Below, one piece after another: positions 59,681 through 64,000 of a stretch of 64,000 bases of DNA. The translations under genes were made by a program, and so were the position numbers. The stretch is from assembly GCF_000756775.1 (NCBI RefSeq), contig NZ_CCSF01000001.1, forward strand, positions 2,852,001 through 2,916,000, written 5' to 3'. Under the pieces are notes generated by a model that had not been told where the DNA came from, ran no database searches, and saw only the letters and a list, made by a program, of their open reading frames with translations. Within the stretch, counting starts at the first letter, position 1. Each line of letters opens with the position of its first letter. Origin of the DNA: Pseudomonas saudiphocaensis. Its GTDB lineage: Bacteria > Pseudomonadota > Gammaproteobacteria > Pseudomonadales > Pseudomonadaceae.

Positions 59681-62137
59681 ATGACGCAACAATTGCACGC
59701 CCCCACAGCCGATGAGGTCGAAGCCTTTCGCGAGACCATTCTTGCCAAACTGACTTACTCCATCGGCAAGGACCCCGAGCACGCGTCCGATCACGACTGG
59801 TTCGAGGCGGTGGCGCTGGCCACCCGGGATCGCATGATCGACCAGTGGATGGACCGCACGCGCGAGAGCTATCGCCAGGGCAAGAAGCGCGTCTACTACC
59901 TCTCGTTGGAATTCTTGATCGGCCGGCTGCTGATCGACAGCCTGAGCAACCTCGGTCTGCTGGAAACCGCGCGCCAGGCATTGGCCGGCATCAATGTGGA
60001 TTTCGAACGCATCCGCCTGACCGAGCCGGATGCGGCGCTGGGCAATGGCGGCCTGGGCCGCTTGGCCGCCTGCTTTATGGAAAGCATGGCTACCCTGGGC
60101 ATCGCCGCCCACGGCTACGGCATCCGCTACGACCATGGCCTGTTCCGCCAGGCCATTGTCGACGGCTGGCAGCACGAGCAGACCGAGACCTGGCTGAACT
60201 TCGGCAATCCCTGGGAGTTCGAGCGACCCGAGGTCAGCTACCTGATCGGCTTTGGCGGCAGCGTCATGGCATTGCCCGCCGAAGGGCCGGGCAAGGAGCC
60301 GCGACATTTCTGGCACTGGTCCGAAGGCGTGCGGGCCATCGCCTACGACACGCCCATCGTTGGCTGGCGTGGCGCCAGCGTGAATACCTTGCGGTTGTGG
60401 CGTGCCAGGGCTGAAGCGGATTTTCATCTGGAGCGCTTCAATGCCGGCGACCATGTGGGAGCGGTGAGCGAGGGCGCGCGGGCCGAAAGCATCTCGCGAG
60501 TGCTCTATCCCGCCGACAGCACTGAAGCCGGGCAGGAGCTGCGCCTGCGCCAGGAGTATTTCTTCGTTGCGGCATCGCTGCAGGACCTGCTGCGGCGGCA
60601 TATGGATCAGCGCGGTACCCTGCTGAACCTGCCGGAGTTCGCTTCCATTCAGCTCAACGACACCCATCCGGCGATTGCCGTGGCGGAGCTGATGCGGTTG
60701 TTGGTGGACGTTAACGGCATCGCCTGGAACAAGGCCTGGGAGCTGACGGTAGCGACCATGTCCTACACCAACCACACGTTGCTGCCTGAGGCTTTGGAAA
60801 CCTGGTCCGTCGGCCTGATGGAGCGATTGCTACCGCGCCATATGCAAATCATCTACCTGATCAATGCGCATCATCTTGACGCCCTGCGCGAGCGCGGCAT
60901 TCACAACCTGGAATTGCTGCGCTCCGTGTCGCTGATCGAGGAAAGTAATGGCCGGCGGGTGCGCATGGGCAACCTGGCATTTCTCGGCTCGCACAGCATT
61001 AATGGCGTTTCGGCGCTGCACACCGGCCTGATGCGCGAGACGGTATTTACCGATCTGCATTCGCTGTTTCCGAACCGTATCAGTAACAAGACCAACGGCA
61101 TTACCTTTCGACGCTGGCTGTACCAGTCCAACCCGCAACTGACCGCTCTGCTGGTCGAGCACCTCGGTGAGGAGCTGCTCGATGACCCGGAAAACATGCT
61201 GCGCCAGCTTGAGCCCTATGCCGAGCAGGCGCAGTTCCGGGCACGCTTCGCTGCCCAAAGGCTGGAAAACAAGCAGCTGTTGGCGAGGATTATTCAGGAA
61301 CAGCTGGGCATTGAAGTTGATCCTTCCGCCCTGTTCGATGTGCATGTCAAACGTATCCACGAATACAAGCGCCAGCTGCTGAATCTGCTGCACACCGTGG
61401 CGCTGTATCAGGCGATTCGCTCCGATCCGGGCGGTAACTGGGTGCCGCGGGTGAAGATCTTCGCCGGCAAGGCGGCAGCCAGTTATCACACCGCCAAGAT
61501 GATTATCAAACTGACCAACGATATCGCTCGCACCATCAACGACGATCCGACGGTGCGCGGTCTGCTCAAGGTGGTGTTTTTGCCCAATTACAACGTCAGC
61601 CTGGCCGAGCGCATCATTCCGGCAGCGGACCTTTCCGAGCAGATTTCCACTGCCGGACTGGAGGCGTCGGGCACCAGCAACATGAAGTTCGCCCTCAATG
61701 GCGCGCTGACCATCGGCACCCTGGACGGCGCCAATGTGGAAATGAGCGAGCAGATCGGCCTGGAGCACATGTTTATCTTCGGCCTTACCGCGCAGGAGGT
61801 GGAGGCGCGCAAGCAGGCGGGGGAATACAACGCCGAAGCGACCATCTTTGGCTCGTCGCGGCTCAATGAAGCACTCCTGTCGATTCGCGATGGGGCCTTT
61901 TCCGCCGATGATCCGGCTCGCTACACGGCGCTGATCGATGGCCTCAAATGGCAGGATACCTTTATGGTCTGCGCTGATTTCGAGGCCTATTGGCACGCGC
62001 AGCTCGAGGTAGAGGCGCGCTGGCGCGACCCGAACAACTGGTGGCGCTCGGCGGTGCTCAACACCGCGCGTACCGGCTGGTTCTCGTCAGACAGGACCAT
62101 CCGCGAATACGCCGAGGATATCTGGAAGGTGTTGTAA
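59681..62137 (+). CDS. glgP: Glycogen/alpha-glucan phosphorylase
   Basis: GlgP releases glucose-1-phosphate from alpha-1,4-glucans using phosphate and PLP. The 818-residue protein matches the family length, with KRVYYLSLEFLIGRLL, LGNGGLGRLAACFMESMATLGIAAHGYGIRY, IQLNDTHPAIAVAELMRL and the PLP site GTSNMKFALNG with Lys669. GAGGT lies 7 bases before the ATG. Other glycogen genes are not adjacent; it appears to be a single-gene unit ahead of fbp. Confidence 0.96.
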   Translation: MTQQLHAPTADEVEAFRETILAKLTYSIGKDPEHASDHDWFEAVALATRDRMIDQWMDRTRESYRQGKKRVYYLSLEFLIGRLLIDSLSNLGLLETARQALAGINVDFERIRLTEPDAALGNGGLGRLAACFMESMATLGIAAHGYGIRYDHGLFRQAIVDGWQHEQTETWLNFGNPWEFERPEVSYLIGFGGSVMALPAEGPGKEPRHFWHWSEGVRAIAYDTPIVGWRGASVNTLRLWRARAEADFHLERFNAGDHVGAVSEGARAESISRVLYPADSTEAGQELRLRQEYFFVAASLQDLLRRHMDQRGTLLNLPEFASIQLNDTHPAIAVAELMRLLVDVNGIAWNKAWELTVATMSYTNHTLLPEALETWSVGLMERLLPRHMQIIYLINAHHLDALRERGIHNLELLRSVSLIEESNGRRVRMGNLAFLGSHSINGVSALHTGLMRETVFTDLHSLFPNRISNKTNGITFRRWLYQSNPQLTALLVEHLGEELLDDPENMLRQLEPYAEQAQFRARFAAQRLENKQLLARIIQEQLGIEVDPSALFDVHVKRIHEYKRQLLNLLHTVALYQAIRSDPGGNWVPRVKIFAGKAAASYHTAKMIIKLTNDIARTINDDPTVRGLLKVVFLPNYNVSLAERIIPAADLSEQISTAGLEASGTSNMKFALNGALTIGTLDGANVEMSEQIGLEHMFIFGLTAQEVEARKQAGEYNAEATIFGSSRLNEALLSIRDGAFSADDPARYTALIDGLKWQDTFMVCADFEAYWHAQLEVEARWRDPNNWWRSAVLNTARTGWFSSDRTIREYAEDIWKVL

Positions 62138-62150
62138 GCCGGGCGGGCCG

Positions 62151-62178
62151 AGCGAGACGGCGCTTTCGCCGTTTCGCT
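62151..62178 (+). terminator. Hairpin after glgP
   Basis: AGCGAGACGGCG and CGCCGTTTCGCT pair over 12 positions with one G-T around a 4-base loop, 13 bases after the glgP stop. It is followed by GAACTCCTTCT, only partly T-rich. Confidence 0.55.
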
Positions 62179-62212
62179 GAACTCCTTCTGATTCTGGCCG
62201 GTCTGAGTGGGA

Positions 62213-62432
62213 ATAGATTTGTTCCCGTTTCGTTGCGACCCATCGCTTCGGCCAAAGGGCGCTCGGCCGCAATGCTGCAAGGCGATATGCCGCGCGACCC
62301 GAGAAACCGGGCTTGATTGCACGACGCGCGTTTCATGTCGCCTATATTGCAGCGGCGAACTTCGCAACTGGCGCCTGTCTCGCATAAAACAGGCGCGGGC
62401 GTGAATATGAATGAAACGGGAACGAAGCCTAG
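62213..62432. repeat. Imperfect inverted-repeat unit between glgP and fbp
   Basis: Within this 348-base gap, TTGTTCCCGTTTCGTT (62219-62234) is opposed by AATGAAACGGGAACGAA (about 62410-62426), 15 of 17 complementary when aligned. The right end adjoins CTAG (62429-62432). An internal hairpin GCGCCTGT ... ACAGGCGC (62371-62396) is present. A MITE-like origin is possible. I see no gene; the fbp promoter must lie in or after it. Confidence 0.5.
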
Positions 62433-62485
62433 TACCCCATGCCCTGCTAAACTGCGCAGGTTTTTTTCTCTCCCGGAGTCATTCC

Positions 62486-63496
62486 ATGTCACGCGTAACC
62501 CTGAGCCGCTACCTGATCGAGCAGACTCGCAGCAACAACACCCCTGCGGATTTGCGCTTCCTTATCGAGGTGGTGGCGCGGGCGTGCAAGGCAATCAGCC
62601 ATCAGGTTTCCAAGGGCGCGCTGGGCGGCGTGCTGGGCAGCATGGAAACCGAGAACGTACAGGGTGAGGTGCAGAAGAAGCTGGACGTGCTGTCCAACGA
62701 AATCCTGCTCGAAGCCAACGAGTGGGGCGGCACCCTGGCCGGCATGGCCTCCGAGGAGATGGACAAACCGTACCAGATTCCCGGTCGCTATCCCAAGGGC
62801 GCCTACTTGCTGCTCTTCGATCCGTTGGACGGCTCATCGAACATTGACGTCAACGTTTCGGTTGGCACCATCTTCTCGGTGCTGCGCTGCCCGGGCAATT
62901 GCTTCAGCCAGAATGATTCCCTTGGCGATGAAGCCTTCCTCCAGCCCGGCACCAAGCAGGTCGCGGCTGGCTATGCCATTTACGGCCCGCAGACCATGCT
63001 GATGTTGACTCTGGGTGACGGGGTCATGGGCTTCACCCTGGACCGCGAGCTCGGCAGCTTCGTGCTTACCCACGACAATATCCGGGTACCGCACAGCACC
63101 GCCGAATTCGCCATCAACATGTCCAACCAGCGTCACTGGGACGAGCCGGTCAAACGCTACGTCAGCGAGCTGCTGGCCGGTGAAGAAGGCCCGCTGGGCA
63201 AAAACTACAACATGCGCTGGATCGCCTCGATGGTGGCCGATGTGCATCGCATCCTCACCCGCGGTGGTCTGTTCATGTACCCCTGGGACGCTCGCGAGCC
63301 GGAGAAGCCCGGCAAGCTGCGTCTGATGTACGAGGCCAACCCCATGTCCTTCATCATCGAGCAGGCCGGCGGTGCTGCCACCGATGGCAAGCAGCGCATC
63401 CTCGAAGTCGAGCCGACCTCCCTGCACCAACGTGTACCGGTATTCCTCGGCTCGCCGGAAGAGGTCGAGCGCGTCACCGGTTATCACAAGGGCTGA
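62486..63496 (+). CDS. fbp: Fructose-1,6-bisphosphatase class I
   Basis: The gluconeogenic enzyme hydrolyses fructose-1,6-bisphosphate. The 336-residue product begins [44 protein letters not shown]. It contains the metal-binding [25 protein letters not shown] and [41 protein letters not shown] is correctly spaced before the ATG at 62486, so the upstream in-frame start at 62411 is rejected. It overlaps no other gene and is followed two bases later by a DUF924 gene. Confidence 0.97.
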   Translation: MSRVTLSRYLIEQTRSNNTPADLRFLIEVVARACKAISHQVSKGALGGVLGSMETENVQGEVQKKLDVLSNEILLEANEWGGTLAGMASEEMDKPYQIPGRYPKGAYLLLFDPLDGSSNIDVNVSVGTIFSVLRCPGNCFSQNDSLGDEAFLQPGTKQVAAGYAIYGPQTMLMLTLGDGVMGFTLDRELGSFVLTHDNIRVPHSTAEFAINMSNQRHWDEPVKRYVSELLAGEEGPLGKNYNMRWIASMVADVHRILTRGGLFMYPWDAREPEKPGKLRLMYEANPMSFIIEQAGGAATDGKQRILEVEPTSLHQRVPVFLGSPEEVERVTGYHKG

Positions 63497-63498
63497 TT

Positions 63499-64000
63499 GT
63501 GTCCGCGCCGTGGCAGGAGCTGCTGAACTGGTGGTTTGGCCAGAGCCGCACGGCGCAGCAGATCGTCAAGGAAAAGCACAGCCTGTGGTTCGGCTACAAA
63601 CCCAAGCAGGACCGCGAGGCGCGTGAGCGCTTCGGCGATCTGTGCGAGCAGGCCCTTGCTGGCGGCCTGCAGGATTGGTTGCGCTCCGCGCAGAGCTGGT
63701 TGGCGCTGATCCTGCTGCTTGACCAGCTGCCGCGCATGATCCACCGCGGCACACCACGGGCATTTGCCGGCGATCAGCGTGCCCGGGACGTGCTCAGCGA
63801 GGGCATGGCGCAGGGGTTCGACAGGCTGCTCACTCCCATTGAGCGGGTCTTCCCTTATCTGGTGCTGGAGCACGCCGAGAACCTGGCGGATCAGGATCTG
63901 GCCGTGGAGAAATTCACCGAGTTGCGTGACCTGGCCGGAGCAGGCGAGCTACCCGCTTTTGAGGATTTTCTCGACTATGCCCATCGGCATCGCGACGTGA
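63499..64000 (+). CDS. DUF924 family protein, 3' end cut by the window
   Basis: A GTG start at 63499, two bases after the fbp stop, opens a frame that runs to the window edge: MSAPWQELLNWWFGQSRTAQQIV, then KHSLWFGYKPKQD, LALILLLDQLPRMIHRGTPRAFAGD and VLEHAENLADQDLAVEKF. The LDQ-PRNxxRG-like and AF-x-D patterns are DUF924 (PF06041) signatures. About 167 residues are present, and the family usually reaches about 180-190, so only a short tail is missing. Function is unknown. Coupling to fbp is likely. Confidence 0.85.
   Translation, partial: MSAPWQELLNWWFGQSRTAQQIVKEKHSLWFGYKPKQDREARERFGDLCEQALAGGLQDWLRSAQSWLALILLLDQLPRMIHRGTPRAFAGDQRARDVLSEGMAQGFDRLLTPIERVFPYLVLEHAENLADQDLAVEKFTELRDLAGAGELPAFEDFLDYAHRHRDV

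Overview
The window reads as chromosomal DNA of a Pseudomonas sensu lato species, probably close to the stutzeri or mendocina-type lineages. This rests on high GC, many close Pseudomonas-type proteins, and gene order. The run uvrD, GGDEF-EAL protein, U32 peptidase, zwf, RpiR regulator, LysR regulator, pycA, pycB follows the order I recall for P. aeruginosa PAO1 around PA5443 to PA5435, with extra genes inserted. A complete ectoine/hydroxyectoine cluster points to a salt-tolerant relative. No search was run, so the species is not assigned.

Layout. (1) 1-7907: the distal end of a flagellar rod/ring/hook operon (flgE end, flgFGHIJKL) plus one unrecognised last gene. Short FlgK and FlgL and the unusual FlgJ suggest a second (lateral-type) flagellum. 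(2) 7914-12748, minus strand: a periplasmic lactonase-like propeller, then an iron-type TonB receptor, PepSY protein and small membrane protein behind a probable Fur box. (3) 12977-15103: a SnoaL-like protein, a DGPF/YCII protein and an ECF42-type sigma factor. (4) 15134-15545: tandem REP-like repeats, followed by a DctB/DctD-type two-component pair. (5) 19037-22628: a SulP transporter with a universal stress protein, and cfa. (6) 22938-33626: a selenocysteine module comprising tRNA-Sec (selC), selB, selA, fdhE and fdoIHG. The formate dehydrogenase alpha subunit has an in-frame UGA followed by a SECIS-like hairpin. (7) 33962-43866: Tim44-like protein, orphan TRAP binding protein, uvrD, GGDEF-EAL protein, trhP, DUF2243 protein and CtaG. 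(8) 43929-48732, minus strand: ectABCD-ask. (9) 49306-56527: zwf and an RpiR/HexR-like regulator facing each other across a 19-bp palindrome, a small unknown gene, pycR, and pycA-pycB. (10) 56943-64000: CBS protein, beta-carbonic anhydrase, thioesterase, YkgJ-type cysteine protein, glgP, fbp and the start of a DUF924 gene.

How the genes work together. selA and selB with tRNA-Sec decode the UGA that follows codon 196 of fdoG; FdhE helps mature the enzyme, and FdoH/FdoI pass electrons from formate to quinone. Ask_Ect feeds aspartate semialdehyde precursors into EctB, EctA and EctC, and EctD hydroxylates the ectoine. Zwf, pyruvate carboxylase, Fbp and GlgP form a central-carbon neighbourhood.

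Intergenic DNA is rich in small palindromic elements: REP-like copies, a GTAGGGTGG family, and MITE-like inverted repeats bordered by CTAG-type tetramers. The least explained protein-level items are the FlgJ with a lytic transglycosylase domain, the gene at 6876-7907, and the AT-richer gene beside selC. I found no CRISPR array, complete IS element, rRNA operon or prophage.
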